From H111-94 sp034436045 (GTDB lineage Bacteria; Chloroflexota; Ktedonobacteria; Ktedonobacterales; Ktedonobacteraceae): a stretch of DNA of 14,735 bases. Below the pieces are notes generated by a model. The model ran no database searches. It had not been told where the DNA came from and was given only the letters and a program-made list of their open reading frames with translations. The stretch is taken from NCBI GenBank assembly GCA_034436045.1, contig DAOTVZ010000293.1, positions 1-14,735 of the forward strand, written 5' to 3'. Positions 1 through 6,595 of the stretch are shown here, piece by piece. Position numbers and translations under genes: made by a program. Numbering within the stretch: the first letter of the stretch is position 1; every line of letters begins with the position of its first letter.

Positions 1-1
1 C

Positions 2-403
2 AACGGCTGTATCGCTTATAACGCAGCTAAATACGCCGATGGGGGGGTTAATTATTACCTGGCAGGCATTCAATCTGACGACAGTACGTTATCCTATATC
101 CAGCAGAACATCAACATGAACGTTACCGCTATTCAGCAAGACATGCAATTGGTGCAGAGCGCCTGGCAACAGTTGCAAGATGCAGTCAGCGCCTATACAG
201 CAGGCACACCGACAGCATCGTTCAGCAATCAGGAAGTCATGCAGGCGTTGCAGATGGCGCAGAATCAAGTCACCAGCGTGCAGGCCCAGCTCAAAAACGC
301 CCAGACGCGCGCCACACAATACGATAATGAGGCCAACCAGCTCAAGCAGCAGGCTGACACGCTCCTCAATAACATGCATTGTACATCGTCTACCATCCCG
401 TAG
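2..403 (+). CDS. C-terminal part of an unrecognised helical protein (5' truncated)
   Basis: The frame is open from the left edge of the window to a TAG stop at 401-403, so the true start lies outside; 133 residues are visible. The internal ATG at 116 has no clear ribosome binding site and is probably not the start. The visible N-terminal part is rich in Tyr, Asn and Gly. From about residue 30 to 128 it is dominated by Gln, Ala, Leu and Asn with spaced hydrophobic residues and almost no Gly or Pro, except a short Gly-Thr-Pro linker near the middle. This suggests two long amphipathic helices, probably a coiled coil. It ends in a short Cys/Ser/Thr/Pro tail. It converges with the M55 peptidase gene with only 5 bases between stops. 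I do not recognise the family. A secreted or scaffold-like role would be a guess. Confidence 0.6.
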   Translation, partial: NGCIAYNAAKYADGGVNYYLAGIQSDDSTLSYIQQNINMNVTAIQQDMQLVQSAWQQLQDAVSAYTAGTPTASFSNQEVMQALQMAQNQVTSVQAQLKNAQTRATQYDNEANQLKQQADTLLNNMHCTSSTIP

Positions 404-408
404 GAGCA

Positions 409-1236
409 TTACCGATCAACCAGGGCGCGGGTCAGGTAGACAATGGTAACGAACGTGCGATAGAGATCGAGCAGGTTATCGCCAACGATTCTGACGGTGC
501 GCGTGGCAACCCGCTCGACGCCACGAATCCACAGCGCCATCTCTGCCATATCCGCGACCAGGAAGGTAATCTCGACGGTTACAGGCAATTTGAACTCCGG
601 TGGGCGCATGCTGCTGCTCTCGCTGACGGCACGCGCCGCGCCGCTGCGCAACATTTCACAGGCTACAGTAGGATGCAGATGTGTGGCTGCAAACCGTCCT
701 AGCGACTCTTTCACTACAACCTTTATCGCTTGCGGTGCGATCAATTCGGCCTCCTGAGCCGTCGTGGAGTCGCCACTGACAAAAATAATCGGCACCCCGT
801 AATGTGCCGCGACCAGTGCATTCAGGCCGGACTCGCCCACCACCTCGCCATTGATGCGTACCTCCCAGATCGCACCCGGATTATAGGTATGCGATAGCAC
901 TGCATGCGATGCACCTATCGAGCCATGATAGCTGACAAAACAGATGCCATCGAAGCTGGCATCTAACCCCTCCATCATATAGAGCGGCTTATGCCGTCCA
1001 CTAATCAACGTAGCACGTCCATACAGGTCCTGCGGATGCAGGTTGCGCATGGCATGGTGGGCATCATTGACCACAAATTCGCTCGCACCAGCATCCATCG
1101 CGCCCGCAATCACCGCATTGACCTCGGCAGTCAACAGTTTGCGTCCCTGCTCATACTCCGCGTTCCCCTCTATGATCTGTTCCCAGGCCACAATGCCACT
1201 TGTTCCTTCAAAATCCGTTGAAAGATACAGCTTCAT
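409..1236 (-). CDS. dppA: M55 family D-aminopeptidase (DppA-like)
   Basis: Predicted zinc-dependent D-aminopeptidase of peptidase family M55, which removes N-terminal D-amino acids from short peptides, probably in the cytoplasm; there is no signal peptide. The 275 residues match the length of Bacillus subtilis DppA and its motifs line up from recall. The N-terminal STDFEG supplies metal ligands Asp8 and Glu10, NDAHH supplies His60, SYHG supplies His104, and VGESGLNA supplies Glu135 (Glu133 in DppA). His116 in the VLSHT segment is at the place of the catalytic His115, one residue later because of a one-residue insertion. The ATG at 1236 is preceded by GAGGAAG at suitable distance. It lies 26 bases after galK and is probably the last gene of the gal operon. 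Physiological substrate is unknown; recycling of D-Ala peptides from cell wall is a plausible inference. Confidence 0.9.
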   Translation of the reverse strand: MKLYLSTDFEGTSGIVAWEQIIEGNAEYEQGRKLLTAEVNAVIAGAMDAGASEFVVNDAHHAMRNLHPQDLYGRATLISGRHKPLYMMEGLDASFDGICFVSYHGSIGASHAVLSHTYNPGAIWEVRINGEVVGESGLNALVAAHYGVPIIFVSGDSTTAQEAELIAPQAIKVVVKESLGRFAATHLHPTVACEMLRSGAARAVSESSSMRPPEFKLPVTVEITFLVADMAEMALWIRGVERVATRTVRIVGDNLLDLYRTFVTIVYLTRALVDR

Positions 1237-1262
1237 CTCTGCTACTTCCTCTTCTGTTAATC

Positions 1263-2546
1263 TTAATTTACGCGCTGATAAGCCGGGCCGCCAGCAGCAC
1301 GACAGATATCAATGCTGGCTTGCCGCCCTGTTTTGGCCCAATACTGCTCGTGAACGGCTTTGGCGAGCGCCTCTACCGCTGGCGAACGCACCAGGTTAAT
1401 GGTACAGCCACCAAAGCCGCCGCCCATCATGCGCGCCCCCAGCACACCCGGTACCTGTCGTGCAATCTCAACCAGCGTATCCAGTTCTACACTACTGACC
1501 TCGTACTCATCGCGCAGACCAGCGTGTCCCTGCCAGAGAATAGCCCCTACCGCTTCCATATCATCCTTCTCCAGCAAACACACTACTTCCAGGACACGCA
1601 TATTCTCAGCAATCACATAGCCAGCACGGCGGCGCAGTACTTCCGGCAACAACTGTGCATAGCGCTGGAACTGCTCAGGAGTTATATCGCGTAAGGCTTT
1701 AATCTGCTGCGCGCCGCTATTCTGTGGTTCATGCGCTATAATCAGTTCACGTAATAGCGCGGTCGCCTCTTCACATTGTTGCCGACGCTCATTATAGGCA
1801 GAATTCGCCAGTTCACGACGCACACCAGTATCGATAACTACCAGCGCGATATCGGGCGCGTTAAAGGGCAAATAACGATAATCTAACGAGCGGCAGTCCA
1901 GCAGCGTGGCCTTGCCCGGCTTTCCCAGGCACGAAGCGGCCTGATCGAGAATACCACTGCGCAAGCCTGAAGCGAGATGCTCGGCACGCTGGCAGAGAGC
2001 CGCAACCTGCAAAGGCGTATAGGTAGCCCCTTCAGGGGCAATCGTAAAGCTCTCCCCAGAAAAGAGCGCACAGGCATAGGCCGTCGCAACTTCCAGCGCC
2101 GCCGACGAACTCATGCCGCCGCCCAGTGGCACGTCCCCATCTACTACGGCATCAAAACCGGACAGCCTTCGGCCATCCTGCACCAGTTGCGTCACCACAC
2201 CCAGGATGTAACGCGCCCACCCTGGCAAAGATTGGCGCTGCTGCTCAAAGTTTCCCGGCAAGCCTTCCAATGTAAACTGCGCATATTGTTTGAAATGCTG
2301 CGACCACAGGCGCACGGTCGCATCATAGCGACTGCGACCGGCGAAAGCTGCGACGCGATCTACCGCCAGAGGCAACACAAAACCATCATTATAATCCGTA
2401 TGCTCGCCAATGAGATTCACCCGTCCTGGTGCCCAGGCCACACCCATTCGACTGGAATAACGCCCCTCGTCTTCACCATAAAAAGCCGCCGTAAAACTTT
2501 CTATCGCCCGTTGGGCAGGCACAGGCAACAACGCAAAATCCACCAT
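1263..2546 (-). CDS. galK: Galactokinase
   Basis: Phosphorylates alpha-D-galactose at C1 with ATP, the first committed step of the Leloir pathway, in the cytoplasm. The 427-residue protein has all GHMP-kinase landmarks: the galactokinase signature PGRVNLIGEHTDYNDG at residues 40-55, the ATP-binding loop LGGGMSSSAA at 141-150, the catalytic Asp201 in GILDQ, and the C-terminal glycine loop GGGFGG at 375-380. Length is slightly above the usual ~390. The ATG at 2546 is preceded by AAGGG eight bases upstream, a site that lies inside the last codons of galT. Only 5 bases separate the two genes, so translation is probably coupled. No galE or mutarotase gene is in the window. Confidence 0.97.
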   Translation of the reverse strand: MVDFALLPVPAQRAIESFTAAFYGEDEGRYSSRMGVAWAPGRVNLIGEHTDYNDGFVLPLAVDRVAAFAGRSRYDATVRLWSQHFKQYAQFTLEGLPGNFEQQRQSLPGWARYILGVVTQLVQDGRRLSGFDAVVDGDVPLGGGMSSSAALEVATAYACALFSGESFTIAPEGATYTPLQVAALCQRAEHLASGLRSGILDQAASCLGKPGKATLLDCRSLDYRYLPFNAPDIALVVIDTGVRRELANSAYNERRQQCEEATALLRELIIAHEPQNSGAQQIKALRDITPEQFQRYAQLLPEVLRRRAGYVIAENMRVLEVVCLLEKDDMEAVGAILWQGHAGLRDEYEVSSVELDTLVEIARQVPGVLGARMMGGGFGGCTINLVRSPAVEALAKAVHEQYWAKTGRQASIDICRAAGGPAYQRVN

Positions 2547-2551
2547 ACCAG

Positions 2552-3463
2552 CTATCCCTTCGTAATACTTGCTATCGCCTCACGCAACTCCTGCGCTTTC
2601 TGAGAGGGCAGCGAGTCGTTCGTCCATAGCCCCCACAACGACTCGGAAGATGCGGCGAATTTTAACTTTCCTGGCGCGCGCCCAACGGCAAGAATTTCGA
2701 CATGGAAATGGAAACGTTCGTCGGCCAGTTGATGTAAGCCCAGCATATAGGGCATGGGAGCCATCGCCCCATCGAAGAGTGCATTATAACCATGCACTAC
2801 GCGCAGTAACATTGCCGCCAGATCATATAGCTCGTCATCCTGCATAGCTCCGATGTTAGCAACATGGCGACGCGGATACAGATGTGTTTCGTAGGGATAA
2901 CGTACATAGGGTGGCAAAAAAGCCTGCCAGCTCGCGTTAGCCGCTACCTCGTAGTTCTGCTCGCTCATTTCCTGAGCAACGCGACAAAAGGGGCAGCCGC
3001 GCCGGGCATCATGCTCCAACACAACCGTCTCCATCTCCCGCTCCAGCGTTGGGGGAATGACAGAGATACCATACGCCTGTCCATGTGGATGATGCTGCGT
3101 CTGCCCAATCGCCTCACCACTATTCTCGAAAATCATCACTGTTGGGTAGCGGGTGATTAAATCGCGGTAGAGGTCGCGCCAGAGGTGCGTCACCGCCGCT
3201 ACCTCATCGACTGTTAGCTGTGTAAAGGCCCTATGATGGTCACGATGATAGATAACGACATAAGCCTCGCCTATCGGCGGGCGTACTGGCGGAAAATCGT
3301 TAGGATGCAACCAGACCTGAGTGTCCGGCCCTACCCGCCCTTCGGTCACATCGGCGCAGAAAGGGCAAGCATCTGTCCCCTCACGGCGGCTCATACGGTG
3401 CGGCGCGTTGATCAGATATTGCCGCAAAATAGGATTCCAGATCAAGGGAGTTTCTTGTTCCAT
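2552..3463 (-). CDS. galT: Galactose-1-phosphate uridylyltransferase
   Basis: Transfers UMP from UDP-glucose to galactose-1-phosphate, giving UDP-galactose and glucose-1-phosphate, the second Leloir step. The protein has 303 residues, shorter than the ~348 of E. coli GalT but within the range of compact bacterial and archaeal forms. The active-site HPHGQ is at residues 125-129; His127 corresponds to the nucleophile that carries the uridylyl group. A zinc-type CPFC pair is at Cys33/Cys36, and a second CPFC is at 157-160. A further His-rich segment, RFHFHVE, near the C terminus fits the second HIT-like half. ATG at 3463 follows AGGAG closely (3 bases), with a longer purine run upstream. It starts 12 bases after the stop of the upstream hypothetical gene. 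Confidence 0.96.
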   Translation of the reverse strand: MEQETPLIWNPILRQYLINAPHRMSRREGTDACPFCADVTEGRVGPDTQVWLHPNDFPPVRPPIGEAYVVIYHRDHHRAFTQLTVDEVAAVTHLWRDLYRDLITRYPTVMIFENSGEAIGQTQHHPHGQAYGISVIPPTLEREMETVVLEHDARRGCPFCRVAQEMSEQNYEVAANASWQAFLPPYVRYPYETHLYPRRHVANIGAMQDDELYDLAAMLLRVVHGYNALFDGAMAPMPYMLGLHQLADERFHFHVEILAVGRAPGKLKFAASSESLWGLWTNDSLPSQKAQELREAIASITKG

Positions 3464-3475
3464 AGACTCCTCATC

Positions 3476-4027
3476 TCATGAATGATGATGACTTATCTGA
3501 CTGCCCATCAGCACACAGCGGCCCTCGTGGGCCAGTGACTGCAACATGGCACCTTTATCAACACAGCCGCCGCGTCCATCGTCCGTATAGACCCACTCTT
3601 GCCATGTCTCCATATCGGTAAAGAGCGCCACAGCGACCGGCGCGAGCTGCATTCTTACCACCCGCATGATTTCCAGCGCATGCTCTATACCCGGTTCCAG
3701 TTGCTGGATCGGGGGTAAGCCTGCTTCGACAAAGGCATCCAATGTACGAACGGCACACACTTCCCCCGCTCTCACCTCAGCGACCCAGCCGACTTGCAAC
3801 ATCTCCTGCTCGTCGGCAGCCTTGCCGGATGCATTGGCCCACACGGCTACCACCAGTGTACAATGAGGCGGTAGCGTCCGTAAAAAACCCTCTATCTGCG
3901 CTTTGCTCCACCCATGCCAGCAGAAACTCTCATCTTGCTCAAGCTGCAAGGCGGCGTTCAGCAGAGGACGCATAGAATGCCAGAGGGGAGATTCGGCATT
4001 AATGACCGATAGTTCTTCAGCTAACAC
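3476..4027 (-). CDS. Hypothetical protein at the head of the gal operon
   Basis: A 183-residue soluble protein that I do not recognise. There is no signal peptide or membrane helix. The N-terminal ~55 residues look helical and rich in Trp, Leu and His. The middle has beta-like hydrophobic stretches (TLVVAVW, MLQVGWVAEV) separated by an acidic Ala/Glu linker, then a helix (HALEIMRVVRM) and another strand (PVAVALF). This alternation could suit an alpha/beta fold such as an acetyltransferase-like fold, but no cofactor motif is visible and I make no functional claim. The C terminus ends in HHHS. The start is GTG at 4027, with GAGG seven bases upstream; a nearby ATG is out of frame. Its stop is 12 bases before galT, so it should be first in the four-gene transcript. 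Confidence 0.75.
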   Translation of the reverse strand: MLAEELSVINAESPLWHSMRPLLNAALQLEQDESFCWHGWSKAQIEGFLRTLPPHCTLVVAVWANASGKAADEQEMLQVGWVAEVRAGEVCAVRTLDAFVEAGLPPIQQLEPGIEHALEIMRVVRMQLAPVAVALFTDMETWQEWVYTDDGRGGCVDKGAMLQSLAHEGRCVLMGSQISHHHS

Positions 4028-4130
4028 ACATTTTCCTCATTTATCAGATATTGTGACCAGGGGTCAGAGGGGCGCTAAGGCGAGGCATCTACCCTGCTCC
4101 TGAAAAGTATACAACAGTTAATCTCCTTCA

Positions 4131-4139
4131 TGCTATAAT
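4131..4139 (+). promoter_or_regulatory. Extended -10 promoter candidate
   Basis: TGC followed by consensus TATAAT at 4134-4139. The -35 is weak (ACAACA at 4111-4116, 17-base spacer). The 13-mer CATGCTATAATGC around it is repeated exactly at the rsfS promoter (10232-10244). A transcript would begin near 4146 and carry a ~200-base leader before the gene at 4344. Confidence 0.45.
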
Positions 4140-4240
4140 GCCTTCAGATTCTCAGACTTATACATCGGAGCATTGGTCCCCTCGCTCGCTACCAGAGCCG
4201 GGCGGTGGATGCCCCCCTAGTTAAAAATCGCAAGATACGC

Positions 4241-4246
4241 TATAAT
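4241..4246 (+). promoter_or_regulatory. -10 promoter candidate for the mutY operon
   Basis: A consensus TATAAT preceded by an A/T-rich stretch; no good -35 is seen (the hexamer 17 bases upstream is only weakly similar). Start of transcription would be near 4253, giving a ~90-base leader for the 100-residue gene at 4344. Confidence 0.4.
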
Positions 4247-4343
4247 AACTAAGCCACTGGTAATAGCTCTACATAAAAGAGAACATGTAGTGGCAACGCC
4301 ATAGCAGTTATCTTGATTATTCACATAAGGAAGGTAGAGAGCC

Positions 4344-4646
4344 GTGCCCTGGTGTCGATTTTTTGTACCCAAAATAGCGTCGTCCAATATACAAAAAGAC
4401 GATCCTACGCTCAACGATCATATCATGTATGCCAAGTGCATTAAGGGTCATGTCCTACGCACAGCCGATGAGTGGTTGCTGTGCGAGAATCTGCCCGCGC
4501 CCGACGCAACCTGCTGGCAAGAGGGGGGCGATACGATCTTTTCGTTGCAGCTACGCAAACGCGCGCGCAAGGCCGATCAGCAAGAAGCGTCAACGGCGGC
4601 TAGAGGGAGTAGCCCAACCGCCTTGCCTCAGACCAGCAAATCCTGA
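4344..4646 (+). CDS. Small hypothetical protein upstream of mutY
   Basis: A 100-residue frame that I do not recognise. It begins with GTG at 4344, preceded by AGGAAGG about nine bases upstream, a better start than the internal ATG at 4425, which has no ribosome binding site. Four Cys residues (positions 4, 32, 47 and 57), the segment CIKGHVLRTADEWLLCE and a Lys/Arg-rich stretch (LRKRARK) followed by a low-complexity Ala/Ser/Thr tail are visible. The Cys residues do not form a clear zinc motif. It ends 11 bases before mutY on the same strand, so it is probably cotranscribed. A link to DNA repair is only suggested by this position. An overlapping frame (4429-4812) is less likely because it runs deep into mutY. 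Confidence 0.55.
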   Translation: MPWCRFFVPKIASSNIQKDDPTLNDHIMYAKCIKGHVLRTADEWLLCENLPAPDATCWQEGGDTIFSLQLRKRARKADQQEASTAARGSSPTALPQTSKS

Positions 4647-4657
4647 TTTGAGGCTCT

Positions 4658-5641
4658 ATGGACATGTCCACGTCACAAGCAGCGCTGCCCTTGCCGCCAA
4701 CAGCAGAACAGATAGCACAGGTACAACAGGCTCTGCTGCGCTGGTACGCCACCGAACAGCGCGACTTGCCCTGGCGCAATACCAGCGATCCCTATGCTAT
4801 CCTTGTGTCTGAAATTATGCTCCAACAGACACAGGTAGAGCGCGTTCTACCTAAATATCATCAGTTTCTGGCCGCTTTTCCGACGCTGGCAGCGTTGGCC
4901 GAGGCCCCCACAGCAGCAGTCATCTCCGCCTGGGTGCCACTAGGTTACAACACGCGCGCAGTGCGCTTGCAGGCCATTGCGCGCCAGGTGATGGTAGAGT
5001 ACGCGGGACGAATACCGGACACGATAGACGAACTGCTCAAATTACGCGGTATTGGGCGCTACACCGCTGGCGCGATTGCCTGTTTTGCCTATCACAAGCA
5101 GGTCGCCACCGTCGATACCAATATACGCCGGGTTCTGCATCGTATCTTCCTGGGCCTGGAACATCCCGAACCCCGCCTGAAGGATACACAGGTACTGACG
5201 CTGGCAGAACAGGTACTACCGGATGGTGAGGCATACAACTGGAATCAAGCCTTGATGGATCTGGGAGCCACGCTTTGCACCAGTAACAATCCACAATGCA
5301 CACACTGCCCCCTTCAAACTCATTGCCGGGCCTATCAAGAGATGGAGCAGTATAGTCTTTTTCCTTCGGGGGTCGTATTGCGTCAGTTGCGTAAGGTGGC
5401 CGAAAAGAAAGCGGGTTATCAGAGCCAGCCCTTTACCAGCACCAATCGCTATTTTCGTGGGCGCATCATCGATACATTACGCACCGTGTCTGCCCCACAA
5501 CGCATGTCGCTGGCAACCCTGGGCCGCAAGATCAAAGCAGATTTTTGCGATGAAGACGTGCCCTGGCTACAGCAACTTGTGCAGAAATTAGCCAGCGATG
5601 GCCTTCTCGATGTCAGTGATGAGGGTGTGCGCCTTCCGTAA
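4658..5641 (+). CDS. mutY: A/G-specific adenine glycosylase, short form without NUDIX domain
   Basis: Removes adenine mispaired with 8-oxoguanine in base excision repair. The 327 residues show the HhH-GPD core: LPWR at 37-40, catalytic Glu52 in SEIMLQQTQV, the helix-hairpin-helix LRGIGRYTAG at 129-138 and catalytic Asp153 in VATVDTN. The [4Fe-4S] ligands are Cys207, Cys214, Cys217 and Cys223 (C-X6-C-X2-C-X5-C). The usual WxGLGYYxR appears as WVPLGYNTR (92-100). After residue ~230 the normal C-terminal NUDIX-like domain that reads 8-oxoG is not recognisable. Instead there is a ~100-residue tail (NRYFRGRIIDTLR then a Leu-rich segment) that looks like a small winged helix. Similar short MutY proteins occur in actinobacteria and Chloroflexota from memory. 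Start ATG at 4658; its codons form part of a 12-base palindrome. Confidence 0.93.
   Translation: MDMSTSQAALPLPPTAEQIAQVQQALLRWYATEQRDLPWRNTSDPYAILVSEIMLQQTQVERVLPKYHQFLAAFPTLAALAEAPTAAVISAWVPLGYNTRAVRLQAIARQVMVEYAGRIPDTIDELLKLRGIGRYTAGAIACFAYHKQVATVDTNIRRVLHRIFLGLEHPEPRLKDTQVLTLAEQVLPDGEAYNWNQALMDLGATLCTSNNPQCTHCPLQTHCRAYQEMEQYSLFPSGVVLRQLRKVAEKKAGYQSQPFTSTNRYFRGRIIDTLRTVSAPQRMSLATLGRKIKADFCDEDVPWLQQLVQKLASDGLLDVSDEGVRLP
4659..4670. repeat. Palindrome TGGACATGTCCA at the mutY start codon
   Basis: Perfect 12-base palindrome covering codons 1-5 of mutY. The 10-base core GGACATGTCC recurs at 11209-11218 and 14315-14324. Confidence 0.6.
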
Positions 5642-5736
5642 GACTGGCACAAACACGCTATTGCTGCTATCGTGTATACTAAAGCAGATATTTTCTTGCT
5701 ACTATGTGTTCTCATCACTTATTGGAGGACTGAGCA

Positions 5737-6552
5737 TTGCAACTGACCAGTTTGAAGGATATTACAACCAGATACCGTCACATTTTTCTCTCGCCACATC
5801 TCGATGACGTGGTCTATTCTTGCGGCGGCACGCTGGCCGTGCAGGTCAGCAACGGGCTGCGTCCACTGGTGATTACCGTCTTCGCCGGTATCCCTTCGGA
5901 TAACTTGCGGCTTAGCCCATTCGCGGCACAGGTTCACCGCGAGATGGGGGCCGATATGTCACAACGCATTAGCAGCTTGATGGAGGCCCGCCGCAAAGAG
6001 GATGCCGCCGCGCTGGACTATCTCGAATGCGACTATCTCTGGTTAGACTACCTGGATGCCATCTATCGCGGCAACCCGCCGTACTACACCAGCAGAGAAC
6101 AACTGATCGGCGGTGAGGTACACGCCGACGATCTGAGCATCGATAAGCAGCTCGCGCAAATGCTCTTAGACCTGCGTCAGCACTTACCAGATACTGTCTG
6201 GTACGCCCCACTGGGCATTGGTCGCCATGTCGATCACCAGATTGTCTCATCCGCCGCCGACCGCCTGGTGCAGCAGGGAGCGCGCGTCTACTACTACGAA
6301 GATTTCCCCTATGTGCTGCGCGAAAAGGCGCTAGAAACACGCCTCAACGAGCTTGGAGGAGCGTTTGAGTATAATCTGGTTGAGATGTCGGAGATGCTGG
6401 CCGCGCGGCAGGAAGCATCTGCATACTATACTTCACAAATTGCACCCAACTTCGGCGATAAAGAGACAATGTTTCGCGCAATGAGAAACTACGCACACAG
6501 TATTCGTCCGGTAGAAACGATTCACCTGGAACGCTACTGGACGGCCCGCTAA
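5737..6552 (+). CDS. PIG-L (LmbE-like) family deacetylase
   Basis: Predicted zinc-dependent N-deacetylase of the PIG-L/LmbE family, which removes acetyl groups from GlcNAc-type sugar conjugates (as in BshB and MshB of thiol cofactor synthesis). The 271-residue protein begins with a beta strand and SPHLDDVVYSCGG at 19-31, the family's (H/x)xDD motif with His21, Asp23 and Asp24. The second motif, GRHVDHQIV at 162-170, gives His164, Asp166 and His167. A ~60-residue segment between them (about 95-130, with many Tyr and Asp) probably shapes the substrate pocket. The start is TTG at 5737 with GGAGG eight bases upstream. It lies 95 bases after mutY and about 40 bases before the kinase gene, so it may be cotranscribed with the kinase. 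The actual substrate cannot be told from sequence. Confidence 0.88.
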   Translation: MQLTSLKDITTRYRHIFLSPHLDDVVYSCGGTLAVQVSNGLRPLVITVFAGIPSDNLRLSPFAAQVHREMGADMSQRISSLMEARRKEDAAALDYLECDYLWLDYLDAIYRGNPPYYTSREQLIGGEVHADDLSIDKQLAQMLLDLRQHLPDTVWYAPLGIGRHVDHQIVSSAADRLVQQGARVYYYEDFPYVLREKALETRLNELGGAFEYNLVEMSEMLAARQEASAYYTSQIAPNFGDKETMFRAMRNYAHSIRPVETIHLERYWTAR

Positions 6553-6595
6553 GCTCTACAGGCACATACCAGTTAAGAAATCGAGGATGGGGTTG

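Larger units (their letters stand above)
4028..4343. other. Divergent intergenic region between gal operon and mutY operon
   Basis: 316 bases with no convincing reading frame. It holds two plus-strand extended or plain -10 sites (4134-4139 and 4241-4246) and must also hold the minus-strand promoter of the gal block, for which I see only a weak TATACT (plus-strand 4105-4110) without a good -35. Two small hairpins can be drawn at 4173-4195 (5-bp stem, 13-base C-rich loop) and 4200-4214 (GGGC/GCCC, 7-base loop). A third is at 4269-4290 (CTACAT/ATGTAG). No T-run follows any of them on either strand. I find no tRNA, SRP RNA or tmRNA signature. Confidence 0.5.

Noticed and set aside
1977..2603. A 208-residue plus-strand frame antisense to galK
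   Set aside because: It lies wholly opposite galK and the galT end, has a low-complexity Arg/His-rich product and no ribosome binding site; galK is unmistakable on the other strand.
4140..4240. A standalone small RNA (6S, SRP or similar) after the promoter at 4134
   Set aside because: No conserved SRP or 6S features are seen, and no terminator follows; kept only as a leader candidate.
4429..4812. A 127-residue plus-strand frame overlapping both the small gene and mutY
   Set aside because: It runs 155 bases into mutY out of frame and has no ribosome binding site; the frame from the GTG at 4344 fits between promoter and mutY.
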